From Calothrix parasitica NIES-267 (lineage in GTDB: Bacteria; Cyanobacteriota; Cyanobacteriia; Cyanobacteriales; Nostocaceae), in the NCBI RefSeq assembly GCF_002368095.1, contig NZ_AP018227.1:1449999-1513998 (forward strand): DNA of 64,000 nt, in the 5' to 3' direction. The notes under the pieces were generated by a model, which was not told where the DNA came from, did no database searches, and saw only the letters and a list, made by a program, of their open reading frames with translations. Below are positions 17,323-25,949 of this stretch, one piece after another (the stretch's first letter is position 1; the number at the start of each line of letters is the position of its first letter). The position numbers and the translations under genes were made by a program.

Positions 17323-20300
17323 TTAAACAAACGCAAAGTTATCCGCAATCAAGCTATCAGCAGTAATTCCTTGCAATACAGCTAATTCAGAATTATTGGC
17401 AGCAATCAAGGTGTTACCATCTTGCTCGGTAATGCTTAAATTATCAAAACCAATTCCCAAACCAGCAATACCTAAAACATCTTCACCGCTGATAAAGTCG
17501 GTTATGATATTCGCTGCGTCGGGAGTTTCAGCCGTAGCAATCCAGAATTGGTCGGCACCTGCACCACCAGTAATGATATTATCACCACCGCTCATTGCAA
17601 AGAATTTATCGTCACCTGCTCCACCGACAATTCTATCGGACATTCCCAGAATCAAAGTGTCGTCACCGGAGCCAGCGTAAATACGGTTACTACCTTCACT
17701 ACCGATAGAAGCGTCAATTAAATCATCGGAACTACCAGCGAAAATAATTCCGTTACTACCTTCAACTTCAATAATATCTCCATCAAGTGAACCAAACACG
17801 GGTGGTACGGGTTCTGATTCTGGTGCGGAAGTTAAGTTAAAGCTGATATCGTATTCACCGATATTAATTCCAAAGTCGGGGAAAATACGACCGCTACCCG
17901 TACCAGCTTCCAAGGGGTCGTAAGTGCGATTACCTAATTGAGCGACACCCGCGTAGTAAGTTCCGGCTTCTTCAGCGGTGAACTCTAAGTAAGCGTCACG
18001 GTTTGCGTTGAAGATTTCATCTGGTGCTGGTGCGCCGGTAACTAAGTCTAATTCGTTACCTTCTGCATCAAATAAGCGTAGTTCGGAATCGAGTCTTTGT
18101 GTTGATTCAATTCCTTCGATTTCGTAGGGAATCGAGTCTACATCAATGCTGATTGTATCTCCAGCCTTGAGCGCGAAGCTGTACATATCCACATCTTCGG
18201 AAGCATCAACTAAGTTCCGAGTTGCGCGGTCAGAATCGATTTCACCGCTAACGGTTAAGGTGGGATTATCTGCGCTTAATCCGGTAACAATTGCATCGGT
18301 AATTGTATCGTTACCTTCGCTGAGGTCGGGACCGGATTCACCGGGTTCTTCCGTTTCGGGTTCTTCTGGAAGCGCTACGGAATCTGGGTTATCGGAAATA
18401 CTGTAGGTGACCGAAGCACTATCTTCAGCAATGCTATAACCGGGACTTTCTACCAAAGAAAGTGTAAAATCTTCAATTCCTTCTAGAGCGTCTTCCGCAT
18501 CTATTTGAGGATTGGTAGTTTCGTCAAAAACATTTAAAGTAATACTAGCTCCGTCTTCAAAAGCTCGGAAGTATAAGCCAGATGTAGAAAAGTTAGTAGT
18601 GGGGAAAACTCCTCCAGAAACTTCTGCATCAAAAATATTGAACTCACCGACTGCTGCTCTTTCACCTGTATTAGCGTAAATTAATACGCCATCTTCAGGT
18701 ATTTCACCGTCAATATTAAAACTGAAGGTAACTTCTGTTCCTTCCGATTCAATTAAATTAGTTTCGCTGATACTAATTCCAACTGTGGGTTCGGAAGTAG
18801 GAGCGGGAACATCCGCTAAGGTATCGTATACGGTAACAGAAGTAGAGAAAGCACTTTCATTGACGACGTAACCTGTGGATGACTCTAAAGTAAAGTTTAG
18901 TACTTCTGGCCCATCAGTTTCTGCTTCTTCAAGGTCTTCAATATCAATACTAATCAAAGCATTCGGACTAGTCGCTAAGAAACGAATACCGCTAGGATTA
19001 CCGCTATCATCGTATACCGCTCCGATAACTTCTCCACCTAAAGTAAATGGCGATCGCCCTAATCCCCCAAAATATTCGGTGAGGTCAAAGTCGCTGTTAA
19101 TTACAACTTCTACACCATCTTCGGGAATCTCTCCTTCTACGTTCAATACTAAAGATAAGAGAGAAGCACCTCTTTGTTCTCCGAGAAATTCAACTAAATT
19201 CGGAGCTAAAACGGTATCGCGTAATTCGCTGCGTTCTCCGTTAAAGGTACCAAATACAGATTGCAAAGAAACTGTCGGGCCGCTTCCATCTCCAGGAGTA
19301 ATTTCAGTTGCTGAGGGAGTATTATCTGTATTTAAACTAACGTTGAGGGTATATTCTCCACTGCTGCGTCCGGTACCGCTAGCGGGTTCTGTCGGTTCGT
19401 AAGGATTATTTTCACCGGGGTCATAAAAATCAAATTCACCGTTGGGAAAACTACTAACTCCTGCATAATAAGTACCGTCAGTTTCCGCAGTGTATTCAAT
19501 ATAGGAATCTCGGAAAGCTACAAAAGTTTCATTTGGTGCCCCGTCGTCATCGCTAATTGCGAGTTGATTACCTTCTGCATCAAACAAACGCAGTACTGTA
19601 TCTAAGTCCGATGGATTTTCTAAATTAGTCTGAGCAGCATCTGCATCCAGACGAACCGTATCACCAGCTTTTAAATCAAAGGAGTAAAGGTCTACATCTT
19701 CGGTAAAATCAACATACAACCTTCCATCTTCTAGTTCGTAGCGGTTGCTGTTGTTATAGTCAATCTCTCCAGTGATAGATATCTCAGAATTGACTGAATT
19801 TAAGCCTGTCGCTTGTGCTAGTTCGAGAGTATCGTTAGGTTCGCTAACTTCTTCGGTAGCGGGAGGAATTTGTTCTACGGTATCGACTAAATTAAATGTT
19901 CCGCTGTTGGCTTCTGGATCTACTTGATAGCCGTCACCGGATTGTAAAGTAAAGACAGCAGATTCTAGTCCTTCCTCTACACCGTCGTTAGCAACGGGTA
20001 AATTAATAGTTGCTGATTGTTCGGTAATTGTAAACTGCAATTGCGGAGGAGCGCTTTCGAGAATCTGAATATCTCCAGAAATTCCGGTTGTTTCAATTCC
20101 TGTAGGGTCGAATTCTTCTAAACCATCAACAGTTACTCTAACAGTTACTCCTCCTTCAGGTGGTGTCGAGCTTAAAGTAAAATTATGAATTCCAACAGTA
20201 CTGTCTGCTTCAACTAAAGTTTCTGGTTCAATAGTATAGCTAACTTGAAGTTGAGAATCAGGATTATCTGCAATAGTTAAACTTACCTCACTAGCATCGT

Positions 20301-21174
20301 CACTAACTGAATATGAAGGTCCTTGTACTACTTCAAAAGTAAATTCTTGAACTCCTTCAACAATACCCTCTTCTATTTCGGGATTAGTTGTCTCATCAAA
20401 AGCAGGTACGGTAATTGATGCACCATCTTCCAAAATTTTAAAATAGAAACCATTTGCAGCAAAATTAGGGAAAGGAGTTGTACCACCAGAAATTTCCGCA
20501 TTAAAAACGTCAAATTCCCCTAAATCGCCAAAATTACCATCAACGCTATTAACATAAATCAATAAACCATCTTCGGGAACTTCACCATCGACATTGAAAG
20601 TAAACGTAGTGGTATTCCCTTCGCTTTCCACTAGCTGATTTTCGCTGACATTCATACTAACTTCAGGAAAACCACCTTCCGGAGCATCGACGACTGGTAA
20701 ATCATCTAAACTGTCATTGAAAAATACAGTTGAAGAAGTATTATCAGCATCAACAGTATAACCAGAGCCAGCTTCTAAACTAAAAGTTGCTTGCTCAATA
20801 CCGTCAGTTTCTACCTCATCCTTATTTTCCAAAGGTAAACTAATTAAAGCATTCGGACTAGTAACCAATAAACGAATTCCAGTTGCTGTTCCATCTTCGT
20901 TATAAACAGCTTCTAAAACTTCCCCTCCATAGGTAAGAGGAGTTCTGCCTAAATTAGCGAAATAATCAGTTAAAGCAATATCGCTGTCGATAACAACTTC
21001 CACACCATCTTCAGGAATTTCACCTTCGGTTTGCAAACTCAGAACTAAAATCGATGCTCCCGGTTGTTCTCCCAGGGATTCGACTAAGCTTTCAGCAAGA
21101 AGAGTATCGCGAAGCTCGTTTCTTTCACCGTTAAAAGTACCAGTTATCGTTTGTAGAGAAATTTTTGGTTCCAT
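17323..21174 (-). CDS. Giant Calx-beta/PPC protein with internal duplication (1283 aa)
   Basis: No signal peptide. Domain order: three Calx-beta domains, a PPC domain (EDVDLYSFDLKAGDTVRLDA), two Calx-beta domains, a second PPC (EDVDMYSFALKAGDTISI), then the shared ~155-residue RTX-like module. The block opening TITGTFNGERNELRD is repeated later as SVFGTFNGERSELRD, showing internal duplication of a Calx-beta-Calx-beta-PPC unit. The AAGGA Shine-Dalgarno before the ATG is good. A role as a calcium-stabilised extracellular or surface protein exported by a type I system is likely (inference from the C-terminal module and acidic composition). No enzymatic domain is seen. MITE-like copy 3 lies downstream, and a diverged promoter block lies about 560 bp upstream. 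Confidence 0.87.
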   Translation of the reverse strand: MEPKISLQTITGTFNGERNELRDTLLAESLVESLGEQPGASILVLSLQTEGEIPEDGVEVVIDSDIALTDYFANLGRTPLTYGGEVLEAVYNEDGTATGIRLLVTSPNALISLPLENKDEVETDGIEQATFSLEAGSGYTVDADNTSSTVFFNDSLDDLPVVDAPEGGFPEVSMNVSENQLVESEGNTTTFTFNVDGEVPEDGLLIYVNSVDGNFGDLGEFDVFNAEISGGTTPFPNFAANGFYFKILEDGASITVPAFDETTNPEIEEGIVEGVQEFTFEVVQGPSYSVSDDASEVSLTIADNPDSQLQVSYTIEPETLVEADSTVGIHNFTLSSTPPEGGVTVRVTVDGLEEFDPTGIETTGISGDIQILESAPPQLQFTITEQSATINLPVANDGVEEGLESAVFTLQSGDGYQVDPEANSGTFNLVDTVEQIPPATEEVSEPNDTLELAQATGLNSVNSEISITGEIDYNNSNRYELEDGRLYVDFTEDVDLYSFDLKAGDTVRLDADAAQTNLENPSDLDTVLRLFDAEGNQLAISDDDGAPNETFVAFRDSYIEYTAETDGTYYAGVSSFPNGEFDFYDPGENNPYEPTEPASGTGRSSGEYTLNVSLNTDNTPSATEITPGDGSGPTVSLQSVFGTFNGERSELRDTVLAPNLVEFLGEQRGASLLSLVLNVEGEIPEDGVEVVINSDFDLTEYFGGLGRSPFTLGGEVIGAVYDDSGNPSGIRFLATSPNALISIDIEDLEEAETDGPEVLNFTLESSTGYVVNESAFSTSVTVYDTLADVPAPTSEPTVGISISETNLIESEGTEVTFSFNIDGEIPEDGVLIYANTGERAAVGEFNIFDAEVSGGVFPTTNFSTSGLYFRAFEDGASITLNVFDETTNPQIDAEDALEGIEDFTLSLVESPGYSIAEDSASVTYSISDNPDSVALPEEPETEEPGESGPDLSEGNDTITDAIVTGLSADNPTLTVSGEIDSDRATRNLVDASEDVDMYSFALKAGDTISIDVDSIPYEIEGIESTQRLDSELRLFDAEGNELDLVTGAPAPDEIFNANRDAYLEFTAEEAGTYYAGVAQLGNRTYDPLEAGTGSGRIFPDFGINIGEYDISFNLTSAPESEPVPPVFGSLDGDIIEVEGSNGIIFAGSSDDLIDASIGSEGSNRIYAGSGDDTLILGMSDRIVGGAGDDKFFAMSGGDNIITGGAGADQFWIATAETPDAANIITDFISGEDVLGIAGLGIGFDNLSITEQDGNTLIAANNSELAVLQGITADSLIADNFAFV

Positions 21175-21871
21175 GATATTTCCTTGTGATTTTTAATTGA
21201 TGTAGAAGGTGTACAGACGTAGCAGTGCTACGTCTCCCGACGTTTGAGGAAAGACTAACTATTCAAAATTTATGCAATCGAGCATTAGTAGTCTTTTTCA
21301 TAAATTCTGATGGGTATACAATTTGTAGTCATAAAATTTTCACCTTATTACGCAGCATATTTGGCGCTAAAGCGCAACTACAAACCTGTCAAAATTAATG
21401 AAAAGGACTAGTAGTCTGTCCTATTAAATAGGATGGATTTATATCCCACCCACCGGGGGTTGCAAACCCCCCGCAGTCGCTACAACCGAGGGAACCTCGG
21501 CAACGCGCTGCTCTCCGTCTAATAGCAAAAGTCCTATGAATAGGACTAAAATACAACCCATCAAAATTAATGTAGTGAAGTACTAACGAAAACAAACTTA
21601 TGTCAAATGAATACTTTTCAAGGTTAAAAAGTAGATTACGCTCGTTAATCTAGATGCACTAGCAATAAAATCAATTCTGACTCTTTTGAGAATTAATATC
21701 AACAAATCTCTTACGTAAATACTACTGTATATTCAAATTCATAGGGTAATATTTTCATAAACTTTTATGACAATACTGATTTACTTATAATCGAATAATT
21801 CAGAGCATAGGGCATGGGAAGATGGGAAAAGGGAGCAGGGGAGAGAGGGAGAGAGGGAGAGAGGGAAAGTT
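21175..21871. other. Upstream region of the 1283-aa gene: palindromic repeats and promoter block, no gene
   Basis: Contains a palindrome at about 21205-21236 (ACGTAGCAGTGCTACGT), a cluster of palindromic repeats at 21410-21545 (GGGGGTTGCAAACCCCCC), and the diverged promoter block at 21684-21775. GGGAGAGA repeats follow at 21835-21865. No coding region supported. Confidence 0.6.
21684..21775 (-). promoter_or_regulatory. Diverged promoter block of the 1283-aa gene
   Basis: On the minus strand TTGTCATAAAAG, TTTATGAAAATA and TTACCCTATG form ~11-bp direct repeats at 21738-21775, with the first resembling a Pho-box half site. A TTTTGAGAATTAAT Fur-like core lies at 21684-21697. Same order as at the other array promoters, but about 510-600 bp from the start codon. 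Confidence 0.35.
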
Positions 21872-21989
21872 TTGATAGATAACAGGTAATTTAGAATTGG
21901 TAATTCGTAATTGAAGTCAATGGTGCGTGACGCTAACAAGAAAATTATAACTTCGTATCTACATCTGTCGAAGCGTCACAGCACCCTAC
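21872..21989. repeat. Two-hairpin MITE-like element, copy 4 (left half lost)
   Basis: Only the TTTTGATAGATAAC middle and the right hairpin (GGTGCGTGACGC paired with GCGTCACAGCACCCTAC) remain. The right end abuts the TnpB remnant directly, and the left half is replaced by GGGAGAGA repeats. Confidence 0.7.
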
Positions 21990-22283
21990 CTACCGAAACC
22001 GCGCGGTCAATTTTTCAACATTTTAGAACAAACCTGTTTTGAACGTGGTGTTTACTTCCAGAAAGTAGATGCTCGAAAAACTTCTCAAATATGTCCTAAC
22101 TGCCAGCATGAGACAGGCAAGAAAACTCTTTCTGAGCGTATTCATAAGTGTGATAATTGCGGGTATACGACTGATAGAGATATCGCAGCCGCTCAAGTAG
22201 TTTTGATTAGAGGACTTGCAGCCGTAGGGCATACGGTCAAGATGCTTAGTGAGGGTAAAACCATTGGGTTCCCTGTGAACTAA
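21990..22283 (+). pseudogene. tnpB: TnpB (IS200/IS605-type OrfB) C-terminal remnant
   Basis: An open frame without a start encodes the last ~97 residues of a TnpB protein: FERGVYFQKVDARKTSQ, the zinc-ribbon cysteines (CPNC and CDNCGY), then TTDRDIAAAQVVLIRG with the conserved third acidic residue (Asp), and the tail KTIGFPVN. The RuvC-like N-terminal two thirds are missing, cut exactly at the end of MITE-like copy 4. It is the only plus-strand coding trace in the array. The element is dead. It may have been replaced by, or recombined with, the repeat. Confidence 0.88.
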
Positions 22284-22287
22284 GAAT

Positions 22288-22309
22288 CCCCTGCGTTCTA
22301 CGCATGGGG
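22288..22309 (+). repeat. Right-end hairpin of the IS200/IS605 remnant
   Basis: CCCCTGCGT and ACGCATGGGG form a stem around a TTCT loop, just after the tnpB stop. Subterminal hairpins like this are the transposase recognition ends of IS200/IS605 elements. Confidence 0.6.
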
Positions 22310-22375
22310 AGTGTCAAATCTTTGGCGCTATGAGCGGAGCTTTCTCGCAGAGTAAGCGCAACTACGAACAATTGC

Positions 22376-25300
22376 TTAAACAAACGCAAAATTATCCGCA
22401 CCTAAACTATCAAAAACAACGCCTTGCAATATTACTAATTCAGAATTATTTGCAATAATCACAGTATTATCATTCTGTTGATTAATGCTCAAATTATCAA
22501 AGCCAATACCCAAACCAGCAATACCTAAAACGTCTTCACCTATAGCAAAGTCTGTAATAATATTCGCTGTTTCCGGAATTTCGGCTGTAGCAACCCAGAA
22601 TTGATCTGCACCTTCCCCACCAGTAATGATATTATCACCACCGCTCATTGCAAAGAATTTATCGTTACCTGCACCACCAACAATTCTATCTGAGATTCCC
22701 AGTATTACAGTATCTGCACCGCTACCGGAATAGATACGATTATTCCCCGTACTACTAATAGAAGCGTCAATCAAATCATCGGAACTACCGCTAAAAACAA
22801 TTTGATTGCTACCTTCAACTTCAATTACCTCTGTGTCAATGCTTCCAAATACTGGTAAGGATTGTTTGCTATCAGTATCGCTTAGTATTAATTCGACATT
22901 GAGTTCGTATTCTCCCGAAAAAACGCCGATTTCGGGAAAAATCCAGCCGCTACCGCTACGTTCGACGTTAGGGTCATAATCGCGGTTTCCTAATTGACTT
23001 ATTCCTACGTAATAATTACCAGTTTCTTCAGCGGTAAATTCTAGATAAGGGTCGCGGTGCAGTTGTTCGTCTGGTGCTGCTGCGTTATTAACTCGAATTA
23101 ATTCGTTACCGTCAGCATCAAATAAACGTAGTTCGGAATCTAACCTTTGCTCGACTTCTGGAAATCTCGCGGTTTCAAAGGGAATGGAATCAATATCGAT
23201 TTTTACCGTATCTCCTGCTGATAATTCCAAGCTGTAAAAATCAACATCTTCGGAAAAATCTCGATAATCTGCTCTTTCTACTCCGTCTTCTCTGGGGAAG
23301 AGATTTCCTTTTACTCTAGCGCTAGTGTTTTGCGGATTTAAATTTAAGTCAACTGCTTGAGATATGGTGTCGTTTGGGCCGGTTTCTTCAGCGGGTGGAG
23401 GAGTTTGTTCGGGAATATCTACTATAGTGAATGTTGTTTGATTAGCTTCTGAATTGACGAAGTAGTTATCGGAATTTTCAATTAGCGTAAAACTTGCTGT
23501 TTCTACTCCTTCTGCTTCACCGTCGGATAATACGGGTAATTCGACTGTAGCGGTGGTTTCGTTGATGTTGAGCAAAAATCCCGTGTCGGTAACTTCGGTA
23601 ATTTCTCCCCCGGTAATTGCAACTGCTTCTAAATCGAATTCTGACAAGTTTGTTGCGTCTACCTGTACCGTAACTCCGTCTTCTGGTGGTGGTGCTGTTA
23701 AATCAAATGTATGAATGCTCGTGGTGTTTTCCGATTCGATTAAAACTTCGGGTTCCCCACTCAGGCTGACTTCAACTACAGAATCGGGATTATCTCCAAC
23801 GATAAAGTTAACTGCTCCAGCGTTTTCGTTGATAGTATATAGCGAAGTTTCTTGTAGAGCAAAATTATAGCTTTGCAATCCTTCAGATATTGGATTTGGA
23901 AAAACTGAAAGATTAATTGATGCTTCTTGCTCGGTGATTTTAAAGTAGAAACCGCTGAATTCACCGTTGGGAAAGGGAAAAGCACCTCCAGAAATATCTG
24001 CATTTAATACGTCAAATTGAGAAAGTAGTTGTTCGTCTGCTTTGACATAAACTAGTACACCTTCTTCTGGGGGAGGTTCGCTTAAAGTAAATTTGAGCGT
24101 GGTCTCCGATGCTTCGGATTCATATAGTTCGCTATTGGTAATCGAAATGCTGACTTCTGGGATAACTTCCGGTGTGGGAGCTTGTTCTGGATTATCGTAA
24201 AAAGTTGCCGTAATTTGATTTTTAACTTCAGATACTCCGTAACCTTCCCCTGCTTCCAAGAAAAATGTCGCTTCTTCTGGCCCATCGGTTTCAGGTTCGA
24301 CTAATTCTCCTCGTAATTGAGTCCTAGCATTCAAGGGGAAGAAAGTTTTGGGTTGAAATACTCGTAACTGAACTCCCGTTTCTCTTCCGGTGTCATCCGT
24401 CACTACATCAATTAATTCCGCACCGGGAGAAAAGGGAGCGGAAATCAACGAACGAACGGTAAAATAATCTCGTAAATAAGTATCGCTGTTGATTGTTACC
24501 AGAATACCTGATTCCGGAATTTCACCTTCAGTTTCTAAAAGTAAAGTTAAGATGGAACCTTGAATCGGAAGTCCTTCGACTAAATTATTACTGATTAAAT
24601 TGTCTTCACCGTCATAAGTTGCACTGATGAAATCTAGAGAAACCGTTGGTTCTCCCGGTGCAGCGATATCAACAGTGTCAGGAGGTGTATTATTGCTTCT
24701 ATCCAACTGTTCTGCAACTAAAAGCGGATTTTCTGGATTTAAAGTAATTTGTAAATCATATTCACCAATCCCCCGATAATCTAAACCACCGCGACTGTCA
24801 CCGTCTCCGCTTTCAGGTACAAAAGGATTATAAGCTCTTTCCTTATACTGTTCCGGGTCGCCAAATAAATCTCCACCAAATCGGTAGGGAGTTCCATTAG
24901 TAAAAACACTTAATCCTAAGTAATAGCTGCCGTTGCTAGGAGCTTGAAATTCTAAGTAGGGGTCGGTAGAAGTTGCAAACAGTTCCCCAGCACCAGAACC
25001 CAAATCCCTCGCAGCTAATTCATTTCCCGACTCATCAAACAACCGAAAAATTACATTTCCTTGAGTGCGATCGCGTTCTAAATCGGGAATCGCTGGATTA
25101 CCTTTAACTACCGCATCAACGTCAAAAGCAACGATATCATCAGCTTTTAAATCAACCTTATAAAAATCTACATCTTCAGTTCCATCAACATAAGTAAAGC
25201 TACCATCCGGATTTTGATAGCGGTTGCCAATATCAAAATCTAAACTACCGCTCAGCGTAACCTGGGAATTTTCCGAACTAATTCCCGAATCAATCGCCAG

Positions 25301-25732
25301 GGGAATAGTATCATTAGGTTCGCTGACATTAAAAGGAACTTCCTCAACCGTATCGGTAATATTAAAACTACCACCGCTCAAATCTGAATTTACCTCATAC
25401 CCATCACCCGCTGACAAAGTGAAAGTTGCAGTTTCCAAACCTTCAGCTTCCCCATCAGCAGCAACGGGAAGATTTATCAAAGTAGTAAAATCGGTTAATT
25501 TTAAATCAAAACCATCCTCGCGGAGGTTGACAATTTCTCCATCGATAACTTCTATATTGTCTAAATCAAACTCGCTTAAATTCGTAGCTTTAACAGAAAC
25601 AATCAATCCACCTTCAGGTATTATCCCTTCAGTCACATTAAAAACGTGAGCGCTGAAAGTTCCATCACTTTCTACTAAATAATTCGGACCCAAACTCAAG
25701 CTGACTTTAGGTAAACCAGTTGTTGAAGCCAT
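22376..25732 (-). CDS. Giant Calx-beta/PPC protein (1118 aa)
   Basis: No signal peptide. Domain order: Calx-beta (LGPNYLVESDGTFSAHVFNV), PPC (EDVDFYKVDLKADDIVAFDV), three Calx-beta domains, a second PPC (EDVDFYSLELSAGDTVKIDI), then the shared ~155-residue RTX-like module. The same order occurs inside the 1459-residue paralogue, which adds an N-terminal Calx-beta domain and an extra domain. Only 217 bp separate it from the upstream array gene, and the conserved promoter block is absent there, so it may be co-transcribed with that gene. Downstream lie the IS remnant and MITE-like copy 4. Role inferred as calcium-binding and extracellular; no catalytic site seen. Confidence 0.87.
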   Translation of the reverse strand: MASTTGLPKVSLSLGPNYLVESDGTFSAHVFNVTEGIIPEGGLIVSVKATNLSEFDLDNIEVIDGEIVNLREDGFDLKLTDFTTLINLPVAADGEAEGLETATFTLSAGDGYEVNSDLSGGSFNITDTVEEVPFNVSEPNDTIPLAIDSGISSENSQVTLSGSLDFDIGNRYQNPDGSFTYVDGTEDVDFYKVDLKADDIVAFDVDAVVKGNPAIPDLERDRTQGNVIFRLFDESGNELAARDLGSGAGELFATSTDPYLEFQAPSNGSYYLGLSVFTNGTPYRFGGDLFGDPEQYKERAYNPFVPESGDGDSRGGLDYRGIGEYDLQITLNPENPLLVAEQLDRSNNTPPDTVDIAAPGEPTVSLDFISATYDGEDNLISNNLVEGLPIQGSILTLLLETEGEIPESGILVTINSDTYLRDYFTVRSLISAPFSPGAELIDVVTDDTGRETGVQLRVFQPKTFFPLNARTQLRGELVEPETDGPEEATFFLEAGEGYGVSEVKNQITATFYDNPEQAPTPEVIPEVSISITNSELYESEASETTLKFTLSEPPPEEGVLVYVKADEQLLSQFDVLNADISGGAFPFPNGEFSGFYFKITEQEASINLSVFPNPISEGLQSYNFALQETSLYTINENAGAVNFIVGDNPDSVVEVSLSGEPEVLIESENTTSIHTFDLTAPPPEDGVTVQVDATNLSEFDLEAVAITGGEITEVTDTGFLLNINETTATVELPVLSDGEAEGVETASFTLIENSDNYFVNSEANQTTFTIVDIPEQTPPPAEETGPNDTISQAVDLNLNPQNTSARVKGNLFPREDGVERADYRDFSEDVDFYSLELSAGDTVKIDIDSIPFETARFPEVEQRLDSELRLFDADGNELIRVNNAAAPDEQLHRDPYLEFTAEETGNYYVGISQLGNRDYDPNVERSGSGWIFPEIGVFSGEYELNVELILSDTDSKQSLPVFGSIDTEVIEVEGSNQIVFSGSSDDLIDASISSTGNNRIYSGSGADTVILGISDRIVGGAGNDKFFAMSGGDNIITGGEGADQFWVATAEIPETANIITDFAIGEDVLGIAGLGIGFDNLSINQQNDNTVIIANNSELVILQGVVFDSLGADNFAFV

Positions 25733-25754
25733 GATATTTTTTATGATTTATTAA

Positions 25755-25862
25755 ATTCTCGTTACAAGGCTCTGCCTTGTGACGTAGGTTTTAGGAGGCT
25801 CTGCCTTCTACTTGTTAGGCAGAGCCTTACGAATATGGGTTCCCAGCCAGAGACTGGGAACC
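25755..25862. repeat. Cluster of short palindromic repeats
   Basis: Three adjacent hairpins: ACAAGGCTCTGCCTTGT, a stem pairing GGCTCTGCCT with AGGCAGAGCC, and GGTTCCCAGCCAGAGACTGG with AACCAG. These are common cyanobacterial intergenic palindromes. They occupy the space between two array genes where the MITE-like repeat is absent and may terminate transcription. Confidence 0.65.
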
Positions 25863-25949
25863 AGTTATGAGGAGATAAAGAGATGGGGAACAAGGAAAAA
25901 TTTTAACCTATTTCCAATGCCCAATGCCCAATGCCCCATGCCCTATTTC

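Noticed and set aside
17095-17385. Plus-strand ORF overlapping MITE-like copy 3
   Set aside because: It runs through repeat sequence and antisense to the C-terminal module, with no coding character.
17323-21174. Array possibly produced by assembly duplication
   Set aside because: Paralogues differ in length, domain order and sequence outside the C-terminal module, so they are real distinct genes. The near-identical module ends could still cause local assembly errors.
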